This document shows, one piece after another, positions 1 to 7,718 of a DNA stretch of 64,000 nucleotides. How positions within the stretch are numbered: position 1 is the first letter of the stretch; every line of letters starts with the position of its first letter. Position numbers and translations under genes: made by a program. Below the pieces are notes generated by a model that ran no database searches, was not told the DNA's origin, and was given only the letters and a program-made list of their open reading frames with translations. Origin of the DNA: an uncultured Pygmaiobacter sp. (GTDB lineage: Bacteria; Bacillota; Clostridia; Oscillospirales; Ruminococcaceae); the NCBI GenBank assembly GCA_944386485.1, contig CALXBG010000079.1, positions 1-64,000 on the forward strand, given 5' to 3'.

Positions 1-1779
1 CAGCAGGACACCCGTCCCCCGCTTGTGGCGGCGGCCGACTATCTCAATGAGGGAAAGGGGGTTGCCAGTCCTGAGGCGGCGCTGGCCGGCGCACTCGACA
101 TCATTGCCGAGGAGCTGAGCGACGACGCCCGGCTGCGCGGGCTGCTGCGCGGTCTGATGCTGCATAGTGGGGTACTGACAAGCCGTGCCGCCGGAGAAGC
201 GGACAGCGTCTATGCCCCTTATTATGATTTCCGGGAACCGGTCTCCAAAATTGCCGGGCACCGGGTGCTCGCGATCGACCGGGGTGAGCGGGAAAAGTTT
301 CTCAAGGTCTCGGTCGAGCTGGATGAGGTTCAGGCGGTGGGGCTGATTGCCGGCACCCTCTCCCCGAAAGACGGTCCTTACGGCGCGCTGCTGGAGCAGG
401 CGGCAGCCGACAGCTGGCGGCGGCTGCTCTTCCCCTCTCTTGAGCGGGAACTGCGCAGCTCGCTGACCGAGCGGGCAGACGAAGGGGCGATCCGGGTCTT
501 CGGCGAAAACCTGCGCGGACTGCTGCTCCAGCCGCCGATCCGCGGCAAGGTGGCCCTCGGCATGGATCCGGGATACCGGATGGGCTGCAAGCTCGCAGTC
601 GTCGACCCCACCGGCCGGGTACTTGAAACCGCCGTCATCTATCCCACCGAACCCTACAACCGAATCGATCAGGCAAAGGCGACAATGCGCCGCCTGATTG
701 CTGATCACGGGGTCGAGATCATTGCAATCGGCAATGGCACCGCAGGGCGGGAAACCGAGCTGTTCGCCGCCGAATTGCTGCGGGAGCTGGGGGGCAAGGT
801 CTCCTATATGGTGGTCAGCGAGAGCGGTGCATCGGTCTATTCCGCCTCCAAGCTCGCCGCCGAGGAATTTCCTGATTTCGATGTCAACCTTCGCAGCGCG
901 GTGAGCATCGCCCGCCGGCTGCAGGACCCGCTGGCTGAACTGGTCAAGATCGACCCCAAGGCGATCGGGGTGGGCCAGTACCAGCATGATATGCCCGCCG
1001 CCCGTTTGGATGAAGCGCTGGACGGGGTGGTGGAGGACTGCGTCAACACCGTCGGGGTTGATCTGAACACCGCCAGCGCGCCGCTGCTTTCCCATATCGC
1101 GGGGATCAGCCCGACGGTGGCAAAAAACATCGTCGCCCGCCGGGACGCCGAAGGCCCCTATCACACCCGGCGGGAATTGCTCAAGGTGCCAAAGCTCGGG
1201 CCGAAAGCGTTTGAGCAATGCGCCGGATTTCTGCGGCTGCCGGGCGGCGAGGAACCGCTGGACGCCACCGCCGTCCATCCCGAGAGCTATGCCGCCGCAC
1301 GGGGGCTGCTGGCCCGGTGCGGTTTTGATGAGACCGCGATCGGCACCCCTGCACTCGACGCGCTGGAGGAGCGGATCCGGGCGATCGGCAAGCAGCAGCT
1401 GGCCGATGCGCTGGGAATCGGTCTGCCCACCCTGACCGACATCACCGGCGAACTGCGCCGGCCGGGCCGGGATGTGCGGGATACGCTGCCCCCGCCGCTG
1501 CTGCGTACCGATGTGATGAAGATGGAAGATCTTCGCCCCGGTATGGAGCTGACCGGAACGGTCCGCAACGTCATTGATTTTGGTGCCTTTGTCGACATCG
1601 GGGTGCATCAGGACGGACTGGTTCACATCAGCCAGCTGGCCGACCGGTTTGTCCGCAACCCCGGCGAGGTGGTCTCGGTCGGAGATGTCGTCAAGGTGCG
1701 GGTGCTCTCGGTCGACATCGCAAAGAAGCGGATCAGCCTGACGATGAAAAGCCAGGCAAAGTCCGAGCGAAAGAACTAA
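1..1779 (+). CDS. tex: Tex family S1 RNA-binding protein (5' truncated)
   Basis: Tex is a nucleic-acid-binding protein thought to act around transcription. The reading frame is open to base 1, so the gene is cut by the window edge; the GTG at 25 is only the first possible in-frame start and the N-terminal HTH-rich part is missing (family members are usually 700-780 residues, about 590 are here). In order I see a YqgF/RNase H-like domain (GMDPGYRMGCK), a helix-hairpin-helix region (VDLNTASAPLL, then SPTVAKNIVARR) and a C-terminal S1 domain (GTVRNVIDFGAFVDIGVHQD). It ends in a shared hairpin with the convergent ade gene. Identification is secure; its precise cellular role is not readable from sequence. 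Confidence 0.95.
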   Translation, partial: QQDTRPPLVAAADYLNEGKGVASPEAALAGALDIIAEELSDDARLRGLLRGLMLHSGVLTSRAAGEADSVYAPYYDFREPVSKIAGHRVLAIDRGEREKFLKVSVELDEVQAVGLIAGTLSPKDGPYGALLEQAAADSWRRLLFPSLERELRSSLTERADEGAIRVFGENLRGLLLQPPIRGKVALGMDPGYRMGCKLAVVDPTGRVLETAVIYPTEPYNRIDQAKATMRRLIADHGVEIIAIGNGTAGRETELFAAELLRELGGKVSYMVVSESGASVYSASKLAAEEFPDFDVNLRSAVSIARRLQDPLAELVKIDPKAIGVGQYQHDMPAARLDEALDGVVEDCVNTVGVDLNTASAPLLSHIAGISPTVAKNIVARRDAEGPYHTRRELLKVPKLGPKAFEQCAGFLRLPGGEEPLDATAVHPESYAAARGLLARCGFDETAIGTPALDALEERIRAIGKQQLADALGIGLPTLTDITGELRRPGRDVRDTLPPPLLRTDVMKMEDLRPGMELTGTVRNVIDFGAFVDIGVHQDGLVHISQLADRFVRNPGEVVSVGDVVKVRVLSVDIAKKRISLTMKSQAKSERKN

Positions 1780-1785
1780 AAAGAA

Positions 1786-1814
1786 GGCCCGCGGCGGGGA
1801 TACCGCCGCGGGCC
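1786..1814. terminator. Bidirectional terminator between tex and ade
   Basis: A perfect 12-bp GC-rich inverted repeat (GGCCCGCGGCGG) with a 5-nt loop, flanked by A-rich sequence on the left and a T-rich run on the right, sits between two convergent genes. Confidence 0.85.
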
Positions 1815-1829
1815 CTCTTATTTTTCCGG

Positions 1830-3614
1830 TCAGTTTTCAGCCGGGAACTGCTCATAGAACTTCTGGGTGCGCCCATCAAACAGGCCGCGATCGGTGATGA
1901 CCGCGTTCTGGGTACAGGCCAGCGAGATCAGCGCCAGCTTCATCATGCAGCCCGGCTTTGCAAAGATCCCATCGGTCGCCTGCTCCTGCCGTGCAATCGC
2001 AGGCACCAGCTCGGGCAGCGGCAGCAGGCTCATCAGTCCGGCGACCGGCAGCTCGAGCAGGCCGGTGACCTTGCCCCCGCGCACGGTGCAGAAGCCGCCG
2101 CCGCAATCGATCAGCGTCTTCGCCGCGAGATAGCCCTCGGCGGGGTCCTTGTAACAGAGGGCGAGGTTATGGCAGTCGTGGCTGACGGTGGAAGCCATCG
2201 CCCCCTCTTTCAGATAGAAGTTGCGGGCGACGGTGACGGTGTGATCTGCCGCGCCGTGGCGGTTGAAAACTGCGAGGAAGCACAGATCCTCCCGGCCGGC
2301 AAGGTCAACGAAGCCGTCCTTGACCGGAAGTTCCTCATAGAACAGATCGCTGCGGGCGGTGGGGGTGTCATAGTCGAGCACCGCAACCCGCACCGTGTCC
2401 CCCGCACCGGCGGGCGCGGCAAGGCGCAGGCAGTCCGGCCCATCCAGACCGACGGTCCGAACCGTGCCGCCCAGCACGCTGTCCGGGATCGCACGGGGCG
2501 CCGGCTCCTCCAGCAGCTGTCCATTCTCAACCATCAGCCGGCCCTCGACAAAGACGGCGGCGGGGTCGCGGCCATCCAGCGCATCGAGCAGCTGCATATC
2601 GGCGAGATACCCCGGCGCAATCGCGCCCAGATCCTCGATTCTGGCGCTGCGGGCCGAGTTGTAGGTCGCCCAGCGGTAAGCGTCCATCGGGTCGACCCCT
2701 TCGCGCAGCACCTCCTTGATCAGCCGGTTGACATGCCCGGTCTCGAGCAGGTCCTTGGCGTGCACATCGTCATTGCACAGGCACACATGGTCGGTGTACC
2801 GCATTCCCTTGAGCCCGGCGACCAGCTTGGGCATCGAGCTGCTCTCCAGCGAGCTGGACTGCAGATCAACATACAACCCGGCATGGAGGTTTTCAATCAC
2901 CTCCCAGTCGGTGCGGATGCTGTGGTTGTCGGTCGGGCCAGCGAGCGCATAGGCGGCAATCGCCCCGCCCGCAAGCTTGGGAGCGTGGCCCTGAATCAGC
3001 ATCTCGCGGCGCAGACCCTCGTCGGCGATCCCCCGCATCTTTTCAGAATTATGGATGGTGTTGTAAAAGTCCATCATCTCGGCAATGCCGAAAACCCCCT
3101 CGCTGTCGAGCAGGTCGGCGATCTCGGCCGGGCCGAAGACCGCGCCGTTGCCCTCCGCCCCCGGCACCGAGGGCAGGCAGGAGGGTGCGAGATTGAACTG
3201 CCGCACCGGCGAGGCTTTGGCGTTATCCACCATAAACCGCACCCCGTCAATCCCCAGCACATTCGCGATCTCATGCGGGTCGACAAAGACGCTGGTGGTG
3301 CCGCAGCGGATCGCCGCGCGGCCGAAATTCTCAGGGGTCATCATCGTGCTCTCGACATGCATATGGATGTCGATGCAGCCGGGCACGAGATACCGTCCCC
3401 CGCCGTCATAAATCTGCTTACTGGGCTGCTCGGCGGCGCGCCCGTCGGTACGCACCCGCACGATGACGCCGTCGAGCACATCGACGACGGCCGGGTAGAT
3501 CTCCCCGGTGATCATATTGACCAGATTGATATTCTCCACCGACAGATCGCAGGGGATCTCCCCCATTGCGGCGGCGACCAGCTTAGCACGGTTCAGTTCT
3601 TTTTTGACTCGCAT
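1830..3614 (-). CDS. ade: Adenine deaminase
   Basis: Hydrolyses adenine to hypoxanthine and ammonia in purine salvage. The 594-residue length is normal for Ade. The amidohydrolase metal site motif appears as DIHMHVEST, followed by FVDPHEIANVLG, typical of the adenine deaminase branch rather than dihydroorotase; the C-terminal adenine deaminase domain includes VSHDCHNL. The ATG at 3612-3614 follows a modest GGAAG ribosome binding site. A sigma-A-like promoter overlaps the end of the upstream transporter gene. Together with the guanine-riboswitch NCS2 permease at 57.9 kb it points to active purine-base salvage, although no purine riboswitch is visible in front of this gene. Confidence 0.95.
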   Translation of the reverse strand: MRVKKELNRAKLVAAAMGEIPCDLSVENINLVNMITGEIYPAVVDVLDGVIVRVRTDGRAAEQPSKQIYDGGGRYLVPGCIDIHMHVESTMMTPENFGRAAIRCGTTSVFVDPHEIANVLGIDGVRFMVDNAKASPVRQFNLAPSCLPSVPGAEGNGAVFGPAEIADLLDSEGVFGIAEMMDFYNTIHNSEKMRGIADEGLRREMLIQGHAPKLAGGAIAAYALAGPTDNHSIRTDWEVIENLHAGLYVDLQSSSLESSSMPKLVAGLKGMRYTDHVCLCNDDVHAKDLLETGHVNRLIKEVLREGVDPMDAYRWATYNSARSARIEDLGAIAPGYLADMQLLDALDGRDPAAVFVEGRLMVENGQLLEEPAPRAIPDSVLGGTVRTVGLDGPDCLRLAAPAGAGDTVRVAVLDYDTPTARSDLFYEELPVKDGFVDLAGREDLCFLAVFNRHGAADHTVTVARNFYLKEGAMASTVSHDCHNLALCYKDPAEGYLAAKTLIDCGGGFCTVRGGKVTGLLELPVAGLMSLLPLPELVPAIARQEQATDGIFAKPGCMMKLALISLACTQNAVITDRGLFDGRTQKFYEQFPAEN

Positions 3615-3665
3615 CTTCGGCTTCCTTTCTGTTTGGCGCGGCGTTCGCCGGCAGATTCTTTTTTT

Positions 3666-3694
3666 AGTATATCACATACCAATCGGGCTGTCAT
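3666..3694 (-). promoter_or_regulatory. Promoter for ade
   Basis: On the minus strand ATGACA, a 17-bp spacer and TATACT lie 50 bp upstream of ade. The -35 box overlaps the stop codon region of the DMT gene, suggesting ade is transcribed separately. Confidence 0.55.
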
Positions 3695-4593
3695 CGCTTT
3701 TCGGTCGCCGCGCACAGGCTGGAGAGGACGATGCCGCCGGCCACCAGCAGGATTCCAATCCAGCCGAACAGGTTTGGCAGAGCATCTCCGAGCAGCAGAA
3801 TCCCGCCTAGCAGGGTGAACAGAACCTCGCCGGCCTGGGTCGCCTCGACCGCTGCCAGCTGTGCGGGATTATCCCGTACAAGATCGGTCGCGCGGAAGAA
3901 GAGCGCCGTCGCTGCAATGCCGGAAAAGACGGCCACCAGCAGCGACTGGAAGACCTGTGCGCCGCTGGGCAATCCGCTGCGGACAGCCGCCACGCTGCTG
4001 ACGACCAGCCAGAATGGTAGGCTGCACAGTCCCATTCCGAACACCCGCTGCAGCGCGTCCAGCTGCCCGCCGCATACCGCCATCATCTTGCGGTTGCCCA
4101 GCGGATAGGAAAACCCCGCGATAAGCAGCAGGATAATGCATACGGCAAGCCCATCGCCGGCGCTGTCCCCCCGCAGCTGGAGGGCAAATACCCCCGCCAC
4201 CACCACCAGCGAGCAGAGCAGCGTGCGTACCGGGGTCCTCCGGCCAAAAAGCGGGGTGAGCAGGATACCGGCGGGGATGGTCAGCTCCCAGCAGGCGGCG
4301 ACAAACCAGGATTCTCCAAAGGAGGACGCCAGCGTCAGCGGCAGATAAAACAGGCCGAACCCCACGGTGCTCCAGAGCAGCCAGGGCCCGGGAGCAGCCG
4401 CAATCTGCCGGAATACCGGCCGCCACCGGCCGCCCGGGAGCAGCATCAAAAACAGAATCGGGGTGAGCAGCAGATACCGCAGCGGCGCGCTCCAGAGCGG
4501 GCTGCCCCCGCCGAGGTTCATACTGCGGTTGAATATAAAGCTGAATGCAAAGAAAAAGGAGGCGGTAACCCCCAAGGCGAACGCTTTCTTCAT
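3691..4593 (-). CDS. DMT-superfamily multidrug/metabolite efflux transporter
   Basis: A 300-residue, highly hydrophobic protein with about ten predicted membrane segments, starting MKKAFALGVTASFFFAFSF. The two-repeat layout and sequence style fit the EamA/DMT superfamily, most like the putative multidrug-resistance efflux transporter group (FIFNRSMNLGG near the first helix, long Leu-rich helices, final LFGWIGILLVAGGIVL). It would sit in the cytoplasmic membrane and export small molecules; the substrate cannot be read. It lies upstream of ade in the same direction, but ade has its own promoter, so I do not infer a functional link. Confidence 0.75.
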   Translation of the reverse strand: MKKAFALGVTASFFFAFSFIFNRSMNLGGGSPLWSAPLRYLLLTPILFLMLLPGGRWRPVFRQIAAAPGPWLLWSTVGFGLFYLPLTLASSFGESWFVAACWELTIPAGILLTPLFGRRTPVRTLLCSLVVVAGVFALQLRGDSAGDGLAVCIILLLIAGFSYPLGNRKMMAVCGGQLDALQRVFGMGLCSLPFWLVVSSVAAVRSGLPSGAQVFQSLLVAVFSGIAATALFFRATDLVRDNPAQLAAVEATQAGEVLFTLLGGILLLGDALPNLFGWIGILLVAGGIVLSSLCAATEKR

Positions 4594-4838
4594 CGATGGA
4601 TTTCCCTCTTTTTAGCCAATTTCTGTTTATCTTCTATTTTATCAGCTTTTTGCACAAAAGGCCATCGCGATTTTGGTCACGCAAAACTTCAAATTTTTGC
4701 AAATTCAGACATTTGTCACAAATACGCCTTTTTCTTTTCGCCGTTTTGAGGTACAATAATGATGTTGCCCATACAGGACAAGGACAAAACTATGGGTGCG
4801 GCAATCCGTTCGCGCCGTTTTGAAAGTGAGGAGTTACG

Positions 4839-5471
4839 ATGAAGTCCATGACCAAGCAGGAAGCGATGACCGCGCTGCGCGGCAGATGTATCGCGCTGAT
4901 CCGGTTTGATGATTTTGAGACCGCAAAGGCGGTCGCCCATGCCGTCGCCGAAGCCGGCATCGGTGCCATTGAAGTAACCTTTACCGTCAAGGACGCGCCC
5001 CGGCTGATTCGGGAGCTCAACGAGGAGTTTGGTGATACCGTGCTGGTTGGCGCGGGGACAGTGCTCTCTGCCGACCAGGTTGAGCTTGCCTATGAAAATG
5101 GGGCCGACTTTGTCACCAGCCCCTGCATCCTGCCCGAGGTAGGCGCGGCCTGCAAGCGGCTGGATCTTCTGTGCAGCATGGGTGCACAGACGGTCAACGA
5201 GGCCTACCAGAGCCATCTGGCGGGCAGCGATCTAATCAAGCTGTTCCCGGGTTCTTCGATTGACCCCGACTTTATTCAGGCGGCCAAAGCCCCGCTGCCC
5301 TTCCTTGAGTTCTTGCCCACCGACGGGGTGGATTACAGCAACATCGGCCATTGGTTCGGGTGTGGCGCCTATGCCGTCGGCATCAGCAGCTATCTGACCA
5401 ACGGGATTGACAAGGACCATCTGGCCGAGGTGGCCGGCCGCTGTAAGCTGTTGCTCAACGCGATTGACTGA
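4839..5471 (+). CDS. eda: KDPG / 4-hydroxy-2-oxoglutarate aldolase
   Basis: Class I aldolase cleaving 2-keto-3-deoxy-6-phosphogluconate to pyruvate and glyceraldehyde 3-phosphate (and 4-hydroxy-2-oxoglutarate to pyruvate and glyoxylate). The 210 residues match the family. Catalytic Glu45 lies in GAIEVTFT and the Schiff-base Lys134 in DLIKLFPGS; the phosphate-binding turn appears as LPTDGVDYSN, slightly different from the usual PTGG. The ATG is preceded by GTGAGGAG at proper spacing. It stands alone between terminators with no KDG kinase or uronate genes near it, so whether it serves Entner-Doudoroff, hexuronate or hydroxyproline breakdown is open. Confidence 0.92.
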   Translation: MKSMTKQEAMTALRGRCIALIRFDDFETAKAVAHAVAEAGIGAIEVTFTVKDAPRLIRELNEEFGDTVLVGAGTVLSADQVELAYENGADFVTSPCILPEVGAACKRLDLLCSMGAQTVNEAYQSHLAGSDLIKLFPGSSIDPDFIQAAKAPLPFLEFLPTDGVDYSNIGHWFGCGAYAVGISSYLTNGIDKDHLAEVAGRCKLLLNAID

Positions 5472-5480
5472 AAGAGGACA

Positions 5481-5520
5481 AAAGGAGCCCGTCTTAGAAA
5501 AATCTAAGACGGGCTCCTTT
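5481..5520. terminator. Bidirectional terminator between eda and xth
   Basis: A perfect 17-bp inverted repeat (arms 5481-5497 and 5504-5520) with a 6-nt loop begins with A's and ends with T's, so it can stop transcription from both convergent genes. Confidence 0.9.
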
Positions 5521-5528
5521 CTTTTGGA

Positions 5529-6290
5529 TTACAACTCAAGATTGAGTTCCAGGCCGACCGGGCAATGATCGCTGCCGGTGACCTCCGGCCAGATCGTACT
5601 GTCGACCAGCTGATCCTGTAACCGGCGGCTGATGATAAAGTAGTCGATCCGCCATCCCGCATTGTTCGCCCGGGCATTGAACCGATAGCTCCACCAGCTG
5701 TAAGCGCCGGTCTTGTCGGGATAGAGCGCGCGGAAGCTGTCCAGAAAGCCGCTGTCCAGCAGCGCGGTCAGCTTTTCCCGTTCCTCTGCGGTATATCCGG
5801 CATTACCCTCGTTGGGCTTAGGATTTTTCAGGTCGATCGGCTGGTGCGCAACATTGAGGTCTCCGCAGTAGATCACCGGTTTTTTCTCGTCCAGCGCACA
5901 CAGATAGGCGCGCATTGCATCCTCCCATTCCATCCGGTAATCCAGCCGCTCGAGCTGCTGTTTGGAATTTGGGGTATAGCAGTTGACCAGATAAAAGCCG
6001 GGATATTCCAGCGTGATGACCCGTCCCTCATGGTCGTGTTCCTCGATACCGAGCCCATAGGAGACCTGCAGCGGTTCATGGCGGGTAAAAACCGCGGTGC
6101 CCGAGTATCCCTTGCGCTCGGCGCTGTTCCAGTATTGCAGATATCCCGGCAGTTCAACTGTCGCCTGCCCCGGCTGCATCTTAGTCTCCTGCACACAGAA
6201 GATGTCCGCGTCGAGCTGGCTGAAAAAGCCCGCAAAACCCTTATTGAGGCAGGCCCGCAGCCCGTTGACATTCCATGAGATCAATTTCAT
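5529..6290 (-). CDS. xth: Exodeoxyribonuclease III / AP endonuclease
   Basis: Base-excision repair enzyme with AP endonuclease and 3'-5' exonuclease activity. I place the start at the ATG giving MKLISWNVNGLRA because GGGAGGTAAC precedes it; the frame is open further upstream but that extension has no family resemblance. The 253 residues carry the full set of exonuclease III family motifs: the metal-binding Glu in CVQETKMQ, YSWWSYRFNARANNAGWRIDY (split here as YSWWSY and GWRIDYF), the GDLNVAHQ asparagine, and the C-terminal SDHCPVGLEL. A promoter-like pair (TTGCGT, 17 bp, TAAAAT) lies just upstream. Confidence 0.95.
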   Translation of the reverse strand: MKLISWNVNGLRACLNKGFAGFFSQLDADIFCVQETKMQPGQATVELPGYLQYWNSAERKGYSGTAVFTRHEPLQVSYGLGIEEHDHEGRVITLEYPGFYLVNCYTPNSKQQLERLDYRMEWEDAMRAYLCALDEKKPVIYCGDLNVAHQPIDLKNPKPNEGNAGYTAEEREKLTALLDSGFLDSFRALYPDKTGAYSWWSYRFNARANNAGWRIDYFIISRRLQDQLVDSTIWPEVTGSDHCPVGLELNLEL

Positions 6291-6321
6291 GTTGTTACCT
6301 CCCCGGCCGAATCTTTGCCCC

Positions 6322-6350
6322 ATTTTATCATACCCCGGCTCAAAACGCAA
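6322..6350 (-). promoter_or_regulatory. Probable xth promoter
   Basis: Minus-strand TTGCGT, 17-bp spacer, TAAAAT, about 30 bp before the exonuclease III start. It overlaps the terminator of the preceding ECF gene. Confidence 0.5.
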
Positions 6351-6386
6351 AACCGGTGCGGCTCGCTTGAACCACACCGGTTTTTT
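6349..6386. terminator. Terminator after the ECF S-component gene
   Basis: AAAACCGGTG and CACCGGTTTT arms with a 15-nt loop lie just after the stop of the leftward ECF gene; the leftward T-run is interrupted (TTTTGCGTTTTG), so its strength is uncertain. Confidence 0.65.
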
Positions 6387-6390
6387 CAGT

Positions 6391-6903
6391 TTAGGAACTC
6401 TGCTGCTCCAACCTGGTCAGCAGCGCCGTGATGGGGCAGATTAGTATGCCGGCACAGAAGTTGCCGATGCCGTGCACAAGGTCCCAGGGCAGCCCGGCAA
6501 TAATCCAGGCAACCATCCCCTCAAAGTCCAGCCCGAAAAGCAGCGCCTGCGCCGGGGCGTACAGAGTGCCGAACAGCAGCCCGTGCAGCCCGCACAACAG
6601 CATATAGACCACCGGGCGCACACGCCGGGGCAGATTGCGGGGCAACAGCATGGTCATACCCCACAGAATTCCCCACAGGTAGAGGTAGGGCAGCCACCAG
6701 GTCGAAAAACCGGCAAACAGCCCGTTGAGCAATACATAGAGATAGATCGGGTAAAGCGCCTTTTTGCGGTAGACCAGCGTATAACTGATGGTCAAAACCC
6801 CCAGCAGATGAACGTTGGGCAAAAACTCCATCACGATCTTGGAGAGATACATCAAACTGCCCAGCATGCCGAAGACCGCGATCTGGCGCGCCGTCAGTTT
6901 CAA
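6391..6903 (-). CDS. ECF transporter S component, predicted cobalamin-related
   Basis: A 170-residue integral membrane protein with about five to six hydrophobic segments, of the size and type of the substrate-binding S component of an energy-coupling-factor vitamin transporter. The start is a TTG that overlaps the TGA stop of the upstream DUF4430 gene (TTGA), so the two are translationally coupled. They share one mRNA whose leader is a cobalamin riboswitch, so the cargo is inferred to be cobalamin or a corrinoid precursor such as dimethylbenzimidazole. The energizing module (EcfA/A'/T) is not in the window. The substrate assignment is inference from context; the family assignment is moderately firm. 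Confidence 0.72.
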   Translation of the reverse strand: MKLTARQIAVFGMLGSLMYLSKIVMEFLPNVHLLGVLTISYTLVYRKKALYPIYLYVLLNGLFAGFSTWWLPYLYLWGILWGMTMLLPRNLPRRVRPVVYMLLCGLHGLLFGTLYAPAQALLFGLDFEGMVAWIIAGLPWDLVHGIGNFCAGILICPITALLTRLEQQSS

Positions 6904-7403
6904 CCCTTCTCCACCCGCAGCTCATACACGCTGCCTGCGATGATCTCGGTGGCGTCCACCCCGGTGGAGGCATACTCGCCGTCGATATAGAAGGCCCAGT
7001 AGCTGCCGTCGGCGTCATAGTCGGCGGTGATACCACCCACTTCTTTGACATACAGGCCATACTCGCTCTCCTCACCGGCAATCAGCCCCAGCTCAAGCAG
7101 CGCCTCGCCAACGGTCGTCTTGTCGGTATGGATCTCATAGGCGGTTTCCTTTCCGTCGGCATCCGCCATCACAAACTGAAAAACGGTCTCGCCCTCGCCC
7201 AGCACTTCGGCCTGCGCGTCGGATGCAGCCTCGCTGCTCTGGGGTACGCTCTGGCTGTCCTGCGCTACCGAGCTGCTCTGCTGCAGGGCCGAGGAGCTAT
7301 TCTTGCTGTCGCTGCACCCGGTCGTGACCACCGCTGCAGCCGCAAGCAGCAGGACACACAGGAAGAGCGACACAGATCTCTTAATCGACTTCATCTGGTT
7401 CAT
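6900..7403 (-). CDS. DUF4430 lipoprotein (transcobalamin-like C-terminal domain)
   Basis: A 167-residue secreted lipoprotein. The N-terminus has basic residues, a hydrophobic stretch and a lipobox-like TTGC with Cys30, then a Ser/Gln-rich linker and a DUF4430-type domain (TVGEALLELGLIAGEE, later GSYWAFYIDGEYASTGV), a fold related to the transcobalamin/intrinsic factor C-terminal domain. I use the ATG at 7401-7403, preceded by AGGAGAACC; the longer open frame runs into the riboswitch. With the coupled ECF S component and the cobalamin riboswitch upstream, it likely captures a corrinoid outside the cell and presents it to the transporter. That role is inferred. Confidence 0.8.
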   Translation of the reverse strand: MNQMKSIKRSVSLFLCVLLLAAAAVVTTGCSDSKNSSSALQQSSSVAQDSQSVPQSSEAASDAQAEVLGEGETVFQFVMADADGKETAYEIHTDKTTVGEALLELGLIAGEESEYGLYVKEVGGITADYDADGSYWAFYIDGEYASTGVDATEIIAGSVYELRVEKG

Positions 7404-7464
7404 TTTAGGTTCTCCTGTCCTATTTTGATTTCTCCCAGCCGGCGCCCGCGGCTTTGGGGGAGAG

Positions 7465-7640
7465 GTTGCCGTACAAAGTTTTTCGGCTCGGCGCTCCGCC
7501 GGCCCGCCTTCTCGGATTGCTCCAATGGCGTTTTCCCAAATGCGGCTTTGGGTCAGGGCCTGCGGTCTTGTCTTGTTGCGCCTCACGGCGACGGGCTCGC
7601 ACAGGAATTGCACCTGTTTCCTTTTCCGGCCGGGCTATTA
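7465..7640 (-). promoter_or_regulatory. Cobalamin riboswitch
   Basis: On the minus strand the conserved core reads GGAAACAGGTGCAATTCCTG, followed by GCGAGCCCGTCGCCGTGAGG, then CGCCATTG and CCGAGAAGGCGGG, the standard landmarks of the cobalamin aptamer (GGAA..GGTG.AA.TCC, CCCGTCGC.GTGA, GCCA.TG...GAAGGC). It lies in the leader of the DUF4430/ECF pair. Downstream is a GC-rich hairpin (AGCCG and CGGCT arms) with no T-run before the ribosome binding site, so control is probably translational. Boundaries are approximate. Confidence 0.85.
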
Positions 7641-7672
7641 TACCACATTCTGCCACAGGTTTCAAACATAGA

Positions 7673-7706
7673 AAACGGGGCGGCCGGTCTCCTGGCTGCC
7701 CCGTTT
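7673..7706 (-). terminator. Terminator after ackA
   Basis: Leftward, AAACGGGGC and GCCCCGTTT arms followed by T's, 13 bp past the acetate kinase stop codon. Confidence 0.75.
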
Positions 7707-7718
7707 ATTCTAATTTAA

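Noticed and set aside
3615..3690. Possible riboswitch in front of adenine deaminase
   Set aside because: The leader is too short for a purine aptamer and lacks the TTTCTAC core.
2169..3818. Long open frame (549 codons) opposite adenine deaminase
   Set aside because: Pure antisense shadow of a GC-rich gene; no family motifs, composition of a frame-shifted complement.
4596..4823. 75-codon Phe-rich frame between the DMT and eda genes
   Set aside because: AT-rich intergenic DNA with no initiation signal.
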